The notes below the pieces were generated by a model, which had not been told where the DNA came from, did not search any database, and saw nothing but the letters and a program-made list of their open reading frames with translations. The position numbers and the translations under genes are program-made. A stretch of 64,000 nucleotides of DNA from Lutibacter sp. HS1-25 (GTDB lineage Bacteria; Bacteroidota; Bacteroidia; Flavobacteriales; Flavobacteriaceae): NCBI RefSeq assembly GCF_004121075.1, contig NZ_RHLN01000002.1:116826-180825 (forward strand), given 5' to 3'. Of the stretch, positions 33,626-42,705 are shown in pieces; position 1 is the first letter of the stretch, and the number at the start of each line of letters is the position of its first letter.

Positions 33626-34609
33626 ATGAAAGATAAAAAAATAGAAAAAGGAAGTACAAATAGACGAAATTTCCTAAAATTAGGATTAATGTCTGGTGTA
33701 TCTGCAGTTGCTGGCGCTTCACTAATTTCTAATTTAGCCATTGATGAAGAAAATACATCGTCGGGTGAAAAAATAAGATTATTAACCCCTGATGGTAAAA
33801 TGGTAGAAGTTGATGCAGCCAGTATAAATAAATATCCTGAAGCACTTGTTACACCAGCTGAATCTAGGGTTGGAATTCCAAATAGAAAATTTGTAATGGT
33901 TATAGATTTAGCCAAGTGCAAAAATGCACGTAAATGTGTAGAAGGTTGTCAAAAAGCACACAATTTGGATCATAATGAAGAATTTTTAAAAGTGCAATTA
34001 ATGCAAGACAATCAAGAAGCTTCACCTTATTGGTTACCAAAACCATGTTTTCATTGTGATGAGCCACCTTGCGTTACTGTTTGTCCTACTGGCGCTACCT
34101 TTAAACGTGATGACAATATTGTATTGGTTGATAATGAGCGTTGTATTGGATGTAAATTTTGTATAACCAGTTGCCCTTACTCTGCTCGTATTTTTAACTG
34201 GGGACATAAAGATAAATTTACAAATACAACAGAACCATATTCTCCAGAAACTAGTGTTCCTGCTGCTGAAGGTACAGTTATGAAATGTGATTTTTGCCCT
34301 GATATGCTACGACAAGGAAAGTTACCTCATTGTGCATCATCTTGTCCTATGGGAGTTATTTATTTTGGAGATAAAAACGAAGACATTGTTACCAATGGTG
34401 AAGAAACTGTACGCTTTTCAGAGTTAATCAAAGACCGTGCTGGTTATCGTCATTTAGAGCATTTAGGTACCAAACCAAATGTTTACTATTTACCTGCTGT
34501 AAACAGACAATTCCCACTTGAACGTGGTTTTAATGTTGACGAAGACATTATTGAACGCTACAAAGATGTTCCTTTTGTACAAGAATTAAAAAAAGACGGA
34601 AAAATTTAA
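33626..34609 (+). CDS. Tat-exported ferredoxin-like subunit (HybA/NrfC type)
   Basis: 327 residues. A Tat signal TNRRNFLKLGLMSG lies near the start. Four Fe-S cluster motifs follow: C98-x5-C104-x3-C108, with Ala 101 where the second Cys of CxxCxxC is expected; C141/C144/C149/C153; C173/C176/C179/C183; and C221/C224/C236/C240. That gives 15 rather than 16 ligands, so the first cluster may be a 3Fe-4S. It should dock on the periplasmic side of the NrfD-like protein encoded next. No molybdopterin or hydrogenase subunit gene is adjacent. Confidence 0.88.
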   Translation: MKDKKIEKGSTNRRNFLKLGLMSGVSAVAGASLISNLAIDEENTSSGEKIRLLTPDGKMVEVDAASINKYPEALVTPAESRVGIPNRKFVMVIDLAKCKNARKCVEGCQKAHNLDHNEEFLKVQLMQDNQEASPYWLPKPCFHCDEPPCVTVCPTGATFKRDDNIVLVDNERCIGCKFCITSCPYSARIFNWGHKDKFTNTTEPYSPETSVPAAEGTVMKCDFCPDMLRQGKLPHCASSCPMGVIYFGDKNEDIVTNGEETVRFSELIKDRAGYRHLEHLGTKPNVYYLPAVNRQFPLERGFNVDEDIIERYKDVPFVQELKKDGKI

Positions 34610-34625
34610 CCTAATCATCTTAATT

Positions 34626-35963
34626 ATGAACTTAAAAAATAGAAAAAGAGAATTGGTTAAAGAATTTTCTCCAATGCTCGAAAATTGGAGCTTGGGATCC
34701 AAAATATGGATTGGATTTTTAATTGCCATTATACTTGTTGGTATTTATGCTTTTATTTTACAATTTGTAAAAGGGCATATTGTAACTGGTATGCGCGACA
34801 ATGTTGTTTGGGGAGTCTATATTATCAACTTCATCTTTTTTGTTGGTATTAGTTACTCAGGTGCTTTTATTTCAGGAATTTTACACTTTTTTAAAACACC
34901 TTGGAAAAATTCTGTTTCAAGAATTGTTGAATTAATTACAGTACTTTCACTATTAATTGGACCTGTTTTTATATTATTATGTATTGGTCGATTAGACAGG
35001 TTACATTATTTATTTTTATACCCTCGAATTCAATCACCAATTACTTGGGACATTATTGCAATTATGACAGATTTGGTAGGTTGCTTTATTTATCTATACT
35101 TAACTTTTATTCCTGATTTTGCAATTTTAAGAGATAACAGCGATTTAAAAATTGCTAACTGGAGAAAAAAATTATATAAAACACTAGCAATCAACTATCA
35201 AGACACACCAAGTCAACGAGAAAGATTACATAAAATTACAAGAACAATGTCTGCTATGATTATTGCTATGGCAATTGTAGCTTACACTGTATTGGCTTGG
35301 ATTTTTAGTTTAACACTTCAACCTGGTTGGAATAGTACAATTTTTGCACCTTATTTTATAATTGCCGGTTTATACTCTGGTGTTGGTTTTATTATTATTT
35401 GCATGTATCTTATTCGAAAATATTTTAAATTAGAAAAATACATCCGTAAAATTCACTTTATAGCTGCAGGTATTATTTTATTAGTAATGTCATTGCTTTT
35501 TGGATATTTTACTTTTAGCGAATACTTTCCAAAATGGTTCAGTCATAAAACCAATGACGGAGAATTATTAAAAACTTTATTTAGTAGTTATTTTTGGCAA
35601 TTTATTTTTGCAAACTATATTGGTGTTTTGGTACCAATTGTAATTTTATTTTTCAAAAAATTTAGAACAATTAAATCCATCACTTTTGCTGCAATTATTG
35701 CCGTTTTAGGATTGTGGCTTAACCGATATTTAATTGTAATTCCAACCTTAGAAACACCATATATGCCAATTCAAGACTCAAGAATTGAGTTTATTCACTA
35801 TTCTGCGACTTGGGTTGAGTGGTCACTAACTTTCACTGGAATTGCCGCTTTTTGTTTGTTATTTACCTTATTAATAAAATTTGTACCAATCATTCCAATG
35901 TCTGGAATTATTGATTACGAGAGAGAAAATAGCAAAAAGAAACAACCATCAGTAACTGAGTAA
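34626..35963 (+). CDS. NrfD/HybB-type membrane subunit (quinone-interacting)
   Basis: 445 residues with about ten membrane helices. Features include GMRDNVVWGVYIINFIFFVG, the segment of NrfD/PsrC proteins that lies by the quinone pocket, and PVFILLCIGRLDRLHYLFLY. These proteins carry no cofactor and exchange electrons between menaquinol and an associated Fe-S subunit. It starts 16 bases after the ferredoxin gene and forms a module with it. The direction of electron flow (quinol oxidation towards the cytochromes, or the reverse) cannot be read from sequence. Confidence 0.88.
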   Translation: MNLKNRKRELVKEFSPMLENWSLGSKIWIGFLIAIILVGIYAFILQFVKGHIVTGMRDNVVWGVYIINFIFFVGISYSGAFISGILHFFKTPWKNSVSRIVELITVLSLLIGPVFILLCIGRLDRLHYLFLYPRIQSPITWDIIAIMTDLVGCFIYLYLTFIPDFAILRDNSDLKIANWRKKLYKTLAINYQDTPSQRERLHKITRTMSAMIIAMAIVAYTVLAWIFSLTLQPGWNSTIFAPYFIIAGLYSGVGFIIICMYLIRKYFKLEKYIRKIHFIAAGIILLVMSLLFGYFTFSEYFPKWFSHKTNDGELLKTLFSSYFWQFIFANYIGVLVPIVILFFKKFRTIKSITFAAIIAVLGLWLNRYLIVIPTLETPYMPIQDSRIEFIHYSATWVEWSLTFTGIAAFCLLFTLLIKFVPIIPMSGIIDYERENSKKKQPSVTE

Positions 35964-35983
35964 AAACAGCAAAATTAGAAATT

Positions 35984-36877
35984 ATGAAAAGTTATACATA
36001 CAATTACTCCTTTTTTACATATTTACTAGTTGCTTTGCTGTGCTTTAACTTAAGTATGGCCCAAGAAAGCGATGTTACAAATTATAAAATGCGCTTTGCT
36101 TTTAAAACAGTAAAAAAAGCTGATAATACTAGATTATTAGAAGTAAAATTTATTGGTCAACATAAAAAAGACAGAAAAGATTTAGTGCCAATTTTTGAAG
36201 CAGAAATAAACTTTTACAATATATTAAATGATGAAGAAATTTTATTAGGTACTTCAAAAACTTCAGAAGAAGGAATTGCTCAATTAATACTTCCTGAAAA
36301 TCAAAAATATCTTTTTGATGAAGATGGTGCAATTAACTTAACTGCGCGTTTTAATGGTAGTGAAACCATAGATGAACAAGAAGAATCATTAACTATAAAA
36401 GACATTCAAATTACATTAGATTTAAAAGAAATTGATAGTGTAAAAACTGTTTTTGCAAAAGTTTTTACCATTGATAGTTTAGGAAATGAAAATCCTGTTG
36501 ATGAAGCTGAAATGATCTTTTTTGTACAAGGAATGTTATCTAAGTTAAAAATTCAAGAAGGCGAAATTAGTGACGGTGAGTTTGAATTTGAATTCCCAAC
36601 CGACATACCTGGAGATGCTGATGGTGACGTAACAATTATTGCTTCTATTGAAGATAGTGATGAATTTGGAAATGCAGTTCAACAACAAACTATAAAATGG
36701 GGAAGCCATGTAATAGAACCTGTTACAAAAGTTAAAAACACTTTATGGTCTGAAGCAGCACCACTTTGGATGTATATCGTTTTAACCTTTTTACTAGTTG
36801 GTGTTTGGGCAAATTATGTCTATACAATTACTAACTTATTTAAAATTAAAAAAGAAGGAAAAAAAATACAAACTTAA
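35984..36877 (+). CDS. Membrane-anchored periplasmic protein of the NrfD operon
   Basis: 297 residues, no named family. A signal peptide (about 1-27, ending SMAQ) is followed by a mostly beta-structured acidic region with Ig-like or transthyretin-like patches (VPIFEAEINFYNILNDEEIL, TSEEGIAQLILPENQKY). Near residue 263-285 a single membrane helix (PLWMYIVLTFLLVGVWANYV) is followed by a basic tail, which would fix it to the inner membrane. It lies 20 bases after the NrfD gene and so is a likely structural partner. No cofactor motif is present. Confidence 0.78.
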   Translation: MKSYTYNYSFFTYLLVALLCFNLSMAQESDVTNYKMRFAFKTVKKADNTRLLEVKFIGQHKKDRKDLVPIFEAEINFYNILNDEEILLGTSKTSEEGIAQLILPENQKYLFDEDGAINLTARFNGSETIDEQEESLTIKDIQITLDLKEIDSVKTVFAKVFTIDSLGNENPVDEAEMIFFVQGMLSKLKIQEGEISDGEFEFEFPTDIPGDADGDVTIIASIEDSDEFGNAVQQQTIKWGSHVIEPVTKVKNTLWSEAAPLWMYIVLTFLLVGVWANYVYTITNLFKIKKEGKKIQT

Positions 36878-36950
36878 AACATAGCAAATAAAGTTGTTTG
36901 GTACTGTTTTTGGTATTAAATTAGTAAATATAAATTTAAATATGATAAAA

Positions 36951-37352
36951 ATGAAAACAATAAAAATTTTAATGACCATTGGGGTAGTTAGCTTTGCGCT
37001 ATTTTCTTTTACAAAGTTTGCACAAGAAGAATGGGTTGTTCCTGCAAAATATAAAAATATGAAAAACCCAACTGAAGCAAGCGCAGATAATATTGCTGAT
37101 GGAAAAGTTTTATACGCTAAACATTGTGCTTCTTGTCACGGTAAAAAAGGTTTAGGAGATGGAACAAAAGCTAATGAAGTAGATGGAGATTTAGGAGATT
37201 TTTCTTCAAAAGAATTTCAAACTCAAACAGATGGTGCATTATTTTACAAAAGCTACTTTGGAAGAGATGATATGCCTAACTTTGAAAAGAAAATACCAGA
37301 TCAAGATGATATGTGGTATGTTGTTAGCTACATGAGAACTTTAAAAAATTAA
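36951..37352 (+). CDS. Monohaem cytochrome c
   Basis: 133 residues from the ATG at 36951, with an alternative ATG at 36942. A signal or anchor (KTIKILMTIGVVSFALFSF) is followed by a class I cytochrome c domain: haem motif HCASCHGKKGLGDGTKA (C59, C62, H63) and the distal Met in FGRDDMPNFEKKIP (M108), with a C-terminal helix MWYVVSYMRTL. It is the last gene of the operon and would take electrons from the ferredoxin-NrfD module to an oxidase or to the multihaem lipoprotein. A hairpin terminator follows. Confidence 0.9.
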   Translation: MKTIKILMTIGVVSFALFSFTKFAQEEWVVPAKYKNMKNPTEASADNIADGKVLYAKHCASCHGKKGLGDGTKANEVDGDLGDFSSKEFQTQTDGALFYKSYFGRDDMPNFEKKIPDQDDMWYVVSYMRTLKN

Positions 37353-37360
37353 CAGCTCAT

Positions 37361-37391
37361 AAAAAAGCCGAACAATTTGTTCGGCTTTTTT
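37361..37391. terminator. Bidirectional terminator between cytochrome c and hemN
   Basis: A 14-bp perfect stem (AAAAAAGCCGAACA with TGTTCGGCTTTTTT) with a 3-base loop and A and T tracts on its two sides. It would end both the cytochrome operon and the convergent hemN transcript. Confidence 0.88.
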
Positions 37392-37408
37392 ATTATTATT
37401 TTTAAGAT

Positions 37409-38767
37409 TTAAATCGTCATTGAGAAAATTCTAATATCTGGCTGATTTTCAACCAATCTTAAATCAAATGCCATACAAATATTACGCACAAACATTCTTC
37501 CCTCCTCTTTAACTACAATTTTATTTTCAGAAACTTCAATCAATCCGTCTTCAATAATTTCACTTAAACGGCTTATAATTTCATTTTTAGTTTCAACGTT
37601 TAAACCAACATTCCATTCCGTTTCCAAATTACACATTAAATTTAAAATGTGTTTTCTAATAACCAAATCTTTATCTGTTAATAGATGCCCTCTAAAAATA
37701 GGTATAATTCCTGCATTTACTTTTTCTGTATACGTATCAACATCTTTTTCATTTTGAGCAAACGCATACCATGAATCACTGATTGACGACATTCCCAAAC
37801 CAATCATCAACTCGGTTTTACCTGCCGTATAGCCCATAAAATTTCTATGTAGCTTTTTAGCTTCCATTGCTTTATGCAAAGAATCTGAAGGTAATGCAAA
37901 ATGATCCATACCAACTTCAACATAACCATTGTCAAAAAACAATTGTTTTCCAAGCTCATATAAATGACGCTTTTCACTATCTTTAGGTAAATCACTATCT
38001 TCAAATCCTCGTTGCCCAACGCCTTTTATCCAAGGCACATGAGCGTAACTATAATAAGCAATTCTATCGGGTTTTAAAGCAATCGTATTTTTTATGGTAG
38101 TCCTAATGCTTTCTTCTGTTTGAAAAGGCAATCCAAAAATTAAATCGTGACTAATAGATTCGTACCCTATTTTTTTAGATAAATCATGAACTTTTTTAAC
38201 CTGTTCAAAACTTTGAACTCTATGAATGGCTTTTTGAACTTTAGGATCGTAATCTTGAATTCCAAAACTATTTCTTCTAGAACCCAAATCGTATAAAGTT
38301 TGTAATTGTAATTCTGACGTTAAATTTGGATGACTTTCAAAACTAAAATCAAAAGTTTCAAACTTATCGGCTCTTTTAAAAATACCATCAATTAGTTTTT
38401 TTAAATTTTCAGCAGAAAAAAAAGTTGGAGTTCCACCTCCTAAATGAATTTCTCTAATTTTTGGTCTTTCAACCAACAAATCACAATATAAATCCCATTC
38501 TTTTAAAACAGTTTCTACATAAGGCTGTTCAACCTCATGACGTTTGGTTATTTTTTTGTGACAGGCACAAAATGTACACAAACTTTCACAAAAAGGCAAA
38601 TGAATATAAAGACTAATCCCCTCAATATCATTACTTTCGTCAAAAGATTTTTTAACTGTTTTTGTCCAATCTTCTAAAGCAATTCCTTCTTTATCCCAAA
38701 AAGGAACAGTTGGATAACTGGTATATCTAGGACCTGGAATATTGTATTTTTGAATTAGGTTTGTCAT
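37409..38767 (-). CDS. hemN: Oxygen-independent coproporphyrinogen III dehydrogenase
   Basis: Radical-SAM enzyme of 452 residues that decarboxylates coproporphyrinogen III to protoporphyrinogen IX without oxygen. The cluster ligands are C60, C64 and C67 in HLPFCESLCTFCACHKK, and the start MTNLIQKYNIPGPRYTSYPT matches true HemN rather than HemW. GGGTPTFFS is the glycine-rich SAM motif. It lies at the leftward end of the haem gene cluster, after an inserted four-helix-bundle gene. No oxygen-dependent hemF is in the cluster. Confidence 0.94.
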   Translation of the reverse strand: MTNLIQKYNIPGPRYTSYPTVPFWDKEGIALEDWTKTVKKSFDESNDIEGISLYIHLPFCESLCTFCACHKKITKRHEVEQPYVETVLKEWDLYCDLLVERPKIREIHLGGGTPTFFSAENLKKLIDGIFKRADKFETFDFSFESHPNLTSELQLQTLYDLGSRRNSFGIQDYDPKVQKAIHRVQSFEQVKKVHDLSKKIGYESISHDLIFGLPFQTEESIRTTIKNTIALKPDRIAYYSYAHVPWIKGVGQRGFEDSDLPKDSEKRHLYELGKQLFFDNGYVEVGMDHFALPSDSLHKAMEAKKLHRNFMGYTAGKTELMIGLGMSSISDSWYAFAQNEKDVDTYTEKVNAGIIPIFRGHLLTDKDLVIRKHILNLMCNLETEWNVGLNVETKNEIISRLSEIIEDGLIEVSENKIVVKEEGRMFVRNICMAFDLRLVENQPDIRIFSMTI

Positions 38768-38790
38768 TAAGCTTTATGTTATATGTTAAA

Positions 38791-38818
38791 AGTTTTAAGT
38801 TTTAAGTTTTAAGTTTTA
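38791..38818. repeat. AGTTTTA tandem repeat
   Basis: Four exact tandem copies of the 7-mer AGTTTTA lie between the hemN start and the four-helix-bundle gene. Complementary text (TTAAAACTTATTACTTAAAACT) lies beyond the other end of that gene near 39147-39169, so the gene is bracketed by inverted related sequence. Confidence 0.6.
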
Positions 38819-38833
38819 CTTTCAAACTCTTAA

Positions 38834-39136
38834 TTAAATTGTTGACTTTATTTTAGTTATTAACGAAGCTAACATTCTTTTTATTTGATCAATTTCGACA
38901 AGAATAGGATTTGCTTTATCTTGTGGAATTAAATTCAATTCACTTGAAATTAAAAATAAATAATCTAGCTCATGAGCTGATCCAGAAGAAATATACAAAA
39001 AACGAACTAATTCTTTTTGAGTCTCTCTACCACAACCTTCAGCAATATTAGTTGGTATAGATATAGAAGCGCTCTTTATTTGAGAAACTAAATTATGAGA
39101 TTTTTGCCAAACTTTATAATTTTTATAATCTATCAT
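38834..39136 (-). CDS. Four-helix-bundle protein (23S rRNA intervening-sequence protein family), internally deleted
   Basis: 100 residues of the TIGR02436/S23 family. It opens YKNYKVWQKSHNLVSQIKSASISIPTNIAEG, then GCGRETQKELVRFLYISSGSAHELDYL, the family's most conserved stretch. Full-length relatives are about 119 residues and carry an extra segment (typically YKLTxxFPxEExYGLT) between helix 1 and SQIRRA; here NLV is joined directly to SQI, so about 19 residues of the helix 1/2 region are gone in frame. The gene interrupts the hemE-hemN order. Function is unknown for the family; whether this shortened form folds is doubtful. Confidence 0.78.
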   Translation of the reverse strand: MIDYKNYKVWQKSHNLVSQIKSASISIPTNIAEGCGRETQKELVRFLYISSGSAHELDYLFLISSELNLIPQDKANPILVEIDQIKRMLASLITKIKSTI

Positions 39137-39181
39137 GAAACATTTAAAACTTATTACTTAAAACTGTAAACTAATAACGCT

Positions 39182-40207
39182 CTAATATTTATACTCTTTT
39201 ACAGCGTCAATAAATGCTTTGGCATTGTCTAAAGGAATGTTTGGTAAAATTCCGTGACCTAAATTTACAATGTATTTATCTTTTCCAAAATCGTCAATCA
39301 TTTTTGTGACCATTTTTTTAATCTCTTTTGGTGGAGATAACAATCGGGCTGGATCAAAATTACCTTGCAAAGTAATTTTATCACCTGCCAATTTACGAGC
39401 CATTTGTGGCGTAATTGTCCAATCAACACCTAAAGCTGCTGCATTAGATTTTGACATATCTTCTAAAGCAAACCAACAACCTTTTCCAAAGGCAACAACC
39501 GGAGCTTCATCTTTTAATGCTTCAATAATTTGATTGATATATTTCCAAGAAAACTCCTGATAATCAACTGGAGAAAGCATTCCTCCCCAAGAATCAAATA
39601 TCTGAACAGCATTAACACCTGCTTTAACTTTTTCTTTTAAGTATGCAATTGTAGTATCTGTAATTTTTTGAAGTAATGTATGTGCCAATTCAGGTTTTGT
39701 AAAACAAAATTCTTTAGCCAAATCAAATGTTTTTGAACCTTGACCTTGCACACAATAACATAAAATTGTCCACGGAGATCCAGCAAAACCAATCAAAGGA
39801 ATGTCATCATTCAACATTTGCTTTGTGATTTTTATAGCATCCATTACATATTTAAGTTCAATTGTAACGTCTGGAACAACTACAGCTTCAACATCTGCCT
39901 GAGTACGCACAGGATTTGGCAACCAAGGCCCTACTCCGTTTTTCATTTCAACTTCAATATTCATAGCTTGCGGAATCACTAAAATATCTGAAAATAAAAT
40001 AGCCGCATCCATACCAAATCTTCTAATTGGTTGCACCGTTATTTCAGAAGCCAATTCAGGAGTTCTACAACGTGTAAAAAAATCGTAATTATCTCTAATT
40101 GCAATAAATTCAGGTAAATATCTTCCTGCTTGACGCATCATCCATACAGGTGGACGCTCTACTGTTTCGCCTTTTAAGGCTCTTAAATATAAATCGTTTT
40201 TGATCAT
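39182..40207 (-). CDS. hemE: Uroporphyrinogen decarboxylase
   Basis: 341 residues. It converts uroporphyrinogen III to coproporphyrinogen III. Motifs: [18 protein letters not shown] (substrate Arg), [28 protein letters not shown], and [16 protein letters not shown]. The catalytic Asp is in the FSDIL stretch. It sits in the leftward haem cluster between hemL and the inserted four-helix-bundle gene. Flanking spacers are low-complexity decayed repeats. Confidence 0.95.
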   Translation of the reverse strand: MIKNDLYLRALKGETVERPPVWMMRQAGRYLPEFIAIRDNYDFFTRCRTPELASEITVQPIRRFGMDAAILFSDILVIPQAMNIEVEMKNGVGPWLPNPVRTQADVEAVVVPDVTIELKYVMDAIKITKQMLNDDIPLIGFAGSPWTILCYCVQGQGSKTFDLAKEFCFTKPELAHTLLQKITDTTIAYLKEKVKAGVNAVQIFDSWGGMLSPVDYQEFSWKYINQIIEALKDEAPVVAFGKGCWFALEDMSKSNAAALGVDWTITPQMARKLAGDKITLQGNFDPARLLSPPKEIKKMVTKMIDDFGKDKYIVNLGHGILPNIPLDNAKAFIDAVKEYKY

Positions 40208-40259
40208 TTTTTTAGTTATTGGTTGTTAGTTGTTGGCTTTTGGTTCTTATACTTAAAAC
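40208..40259. repeat. Low-complexity spacer between hemE and hemL
   Basis: TTGGTTGTTAGTTGTTGGCT-type words followed by ACTTAAAACTTACAACTT. Similar text occurs at 4310-4373 and around 38791 and 39150. It contains no gene. Confidence 0.4.
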
Positions 40260-41561
40260 TTACAACTTAACACTTTTATCCGCTACTGCTTTCATTGCAA
40301 TATTGATAGCTGAACGTACTTGATAAATATCTCTTTTTGTCATGGCTGTACCTAAAAACCAAGCTTCAAATTGTGATGGCGGCAAAAACACACCATTTTC
40401 CATCATTTTCCAAAAGAATATTTTAAATTTATCCGTATCACTTGTTTGTGCAGTTTTAAAATCTACTACTGGTGTTTTTGTAAAAAATGGATTGATCATA
40501 GAACCAAATCTGTTTACTTGTAAATCAACACCATTTTCTTTAGCAGCTGCCAACATCGTTCTTTCTATAAACGCTGCAGTTTTTTCAAAATCTTTGTACG
40601 GATTTTGTCTTTTTAATTCTTTTAATGTTGCAATTCCACAAGACATTGCGATAGGATTACCAGACAAAGTACCTGCCTGATACATTGGACCTAAAGGCGC
40701 TACCATTTCCATAATTTCATTTCTAGCTCCGTAAGCACCTACTGGAAAACCTCCACCTATTACTTTTCCTAAACAAGTAATATCTGCCTGAATGCCCAAT
40801 AATTCTTGAGCCCCACCAAATTTTGAACGAAAACCTGTCATTACCTCATCGGCAATTAAAAGTACGCCACAAGCTTTGGTTAAATCTCTTAATTCTTCAA
40901 TAAATTCTTGCGTAGGCAATACAACACCCATATTACCAGCAATTGGCTCAATAATTACTGCCGCAACATCATCATTTTTTGCCAAATGTTTTTCAACACT
41001 GTCAATATTATTATACTCTGCAATTAAGGTATTTTTTACTGCTTCATCAGGCACACCAGCACTTCCTGGCAAACTTAAAGTTGCCAATCCAGAACCTGCA
41101 GCAACCAATAAAGCATCTGAATGACCGTGGTAACAACCTGCAAATTTTATAATTTTATTTTTTCCTGTAAAAGCGCGCGCCAAACGAATAGCACTTAACA
41201 CAGCTTCTGTTCCTGAATTTACAAAACGAACTTTATCCATTCCTGGAAAAGCTTCACAAACAATTTCAGCTAAAATAATTTCACCTTTGGTAGATGCACC
41301 AAAAGTGTAACCATTTTTCATGTATTTTTTTACAGTTTTTTCTACAACACTGTTTCTGTGACCTAAAATCATTGGTCCGTAAGACAGTACCATATCAACA
41401 TATTCGTTACCATCAACATCAAAAATTTTACTTCCTTTAGCTCTATCAATAAAAATAGGTACACCACCAACAGATTTAAATGCTCTAACTGGTGAATTTA
41501 CAGCTCCAACAAGATGTTTTTTACCTTTTGTATATAATTCAATTGATTTTTCTAATTTCAT
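40260..41561 (-). CDS. hemL: Glutamate-1-semialdehyde 2,1-aminomutase
   Basis: 433 residues, PLP-dependent. It turns glutamate-1-semialdehyde (made by HemA) into 5-aminolevulinate. Motifs: HLVGAVNSPVRAFKSVGG at the start, FVNSGTEAVLSAIRLARAFT, LLIADEVMTGFRSKFGG and LGKVIGGGFPVGAYGAR with the PLP-binding Lys. It is in the haem cluster next to hemB and is the second step of the C5 pathway; hemA at the far end gives the first. Confidence 0.95.
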   Translation of the reverse strand: MKLEKSIELYTKGKKHLVGAVNSPVRAFKSVGGVPIFIDRAKGSKIFDVDGNEYVDMVLSYGPMILGHRNSVVEKTVKKYMKNGYTFGASTKGEIILAEIVCEAFPGMDKVRFVNSGTEAVLSAIRLARAFTGKNKIIKFAGCYHGHSDALLVAAGSGLATLSLPGSAGVPDEAVKNTLIAEYNNIDSVEKHLAKNDDVAAVIIEPIAGNMGVVLPTQEFIEELRDLTKACGVLLIADEVMTGFRSKFGGAQELLGIQADITCLGKVIGGGFPVGAYGARNEIMEMVAPLGPMYQAGTLSGNPIAMSCGIATLKELKRQNPYKDFEKTAAFIERTMLAAAKENGVDLQVNRFGSMINPFFTKTPVVDFKTAQTSDTDKFKIFFWKMMENGVFLPPSQFEAWFLGTAMTKRDIYQVRSAINIAMKAVADKSVKL

Positions 41562-41650
41562 TTTTTTAATATTTTTTTGATGATTGAGCTTTGTAAAATC
41601 TTATCACTTCAACACTACATAGTGACCTATTTTTACCCGACTCAAAAATT

Positions 41651-42619
41651 TTATTTTTTCAACAATAATTTAGCTACATCTTTGGCAAAATAGGTAATAA
41701 TAATGTCGGCACCTGCTCTTTTCATTGAAAGCAAACTTTCCATCATTACACGATCTCCATCAATCCAACCCTTTTCAGCCGCTGCTTTTATCATTGCATA
41801 TTCACCACTTACATTGTAACATGCAATTGGTCTGTCAAAATTATTTTTTAAATCTCTTATAATATCTAAATAAGCCAAGGCTGGTTTTACCATCAAAATA
41901 TCAGCTCCTTCTTGATCGTCAAAAGTTGCTTCACGCATACCTTCATCGCGATTTGCTGGATCCATTTGATACGTTCTTCTGTCTCCAAAAGTTGGCGCAG
42001 AATCTGCAGCATCTCTAAATGGGCCATAAAATGCTGAAGAATATTTTACAGCATACGACATAATTGGCAAGTTTGGAAAACCTGTATTGTCTAGTGCTTC
42101 ACGAATGGTTGCAATCATTCCGTCCATCATTCCTGAAGGCGCCACCATATCAACACCTGCTTTTGCGTGTGAAATTACTTGTTTTGCAATATTTGGAAGT
42201 GTGGCATCATTGTCAACATCATTATCGTGGATAATTCCACAGTGTCCGTGACTTGTATATTCACAAAAACAAACATCTGTAATTACATATAAACTTGGGT
42301 AATTTTTTTTGATGAAACGAACTGCTTGCTGCATAATTCCGTTATCATTCCAAGTTTCAGAACCTTTTTCATCTTTTTTTGAAGGAATACCAAACAACAA
42401 AACAGCTGGAATATCTAAGGCTACAACCTCATCTAATTCTGTTGAAATTCTATCTAATGAAAAACGCTTAATTCCGGGCATTGAAACAATTTCTGTTTCA
42501 ATATTTGTTCCTTCTTCAATAAACAAAGGATAAATTAAATCGTCTGTAGAAATTTTATTTTCTCTAACTAAACGACGAATATTTTCGGTTTTACGTAAAC
42601 GTCTGGTTCTATTTATCAT
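41651..42619 (-). CDS. hemB: Delta-aminolevulinic acid dehydratase (porphobilinogen synthase)
   Basis: 322 residues. Condenses two 5-aminolevulinates to porphobilinogen. [16 protein letters not shown] supplies the three Cys of a zinc-dependent enzyme. Schiff-base Lys residues are in [20 protein letters not shown] and [15 protein letters not shown]. The start at 42619 is an ATG. The spacer to hemCD upstream consists of two related short repeats. Confidence 0.95.
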   Translation of the reverse strand: MINRTRRLRKTENIRRLVRENKISTDDLIYPLFIEEGTNIETEIVSMPGIKRFSLDRISTELDEVVALDIPAVLLFGIPSKKDEKGSETWNDNGIMQQAVRFIKKNYPSLYVITDVCFCEYTSHGHCGIIHDNDVDNDATLPNIAKQVISHAKAGVDMVAPSGMMDGMIATIREALDNTGFPNLPIMSYAVKYSSAFYGPFRDAADSAPTFGDRRTYQMDPANRDEGMREATFDDQEGADILMVKPALAYLDIIRDLKNNFDRPIACYNVSGEYAMIKAAAEKGWIDGDRVMMESLLSMKRAGADIIITYFAKDVAKLLLKK

Positions 42620-42636
42620 TTTATTTCTTTTTTACT

Positions 42637-42704
42637 TGGCCACGTTCAGTAACCGATACATTTGTAATTATTGAATCTTGTGCTTCGACTAAGCTCAGCA
42701 ACCA
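42637..42704. repeat. Two related short repeats between hemB and hemCD
   Basis: GGCCACGTTCAGTAACCGA (from about 42639) and GCTTCGACTAAGCTCAGCAA (42682-42701) share the CT/GTTCAGxAACC core and resemble the CTTCGACTxCGCTCAGxAACC elements found between genes in many Flavobacteria. Nothing else is seen here. Confidence 0.5.
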
Positions 42705-42705
42705 A

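Noticed and set aside
33626..35963. Ferredoxin plus NrfD as a tetrathionate, thiosulfate or nitrite reductase
   Set aside because: No molybdopterin subunit, no pentahaem NrfA or NrfB and no hydrogenase gene is in the neighbourhood; only the electron-transfer parts are present.
38768..38833. CRISPR-like tandem repeats (AGTTTTA)
   Set aside because: Units are 7 bases in direct tandem without spacers and without cas genes; it is a simple-sequence repeat.
42661..42704. tRNA-like sequence in the hemB-hemCD gap
   Set aside because: TTCGACT resembles a T-loop word, but no acceptor or anticodon stem can be built; the stretch is a short repeat.
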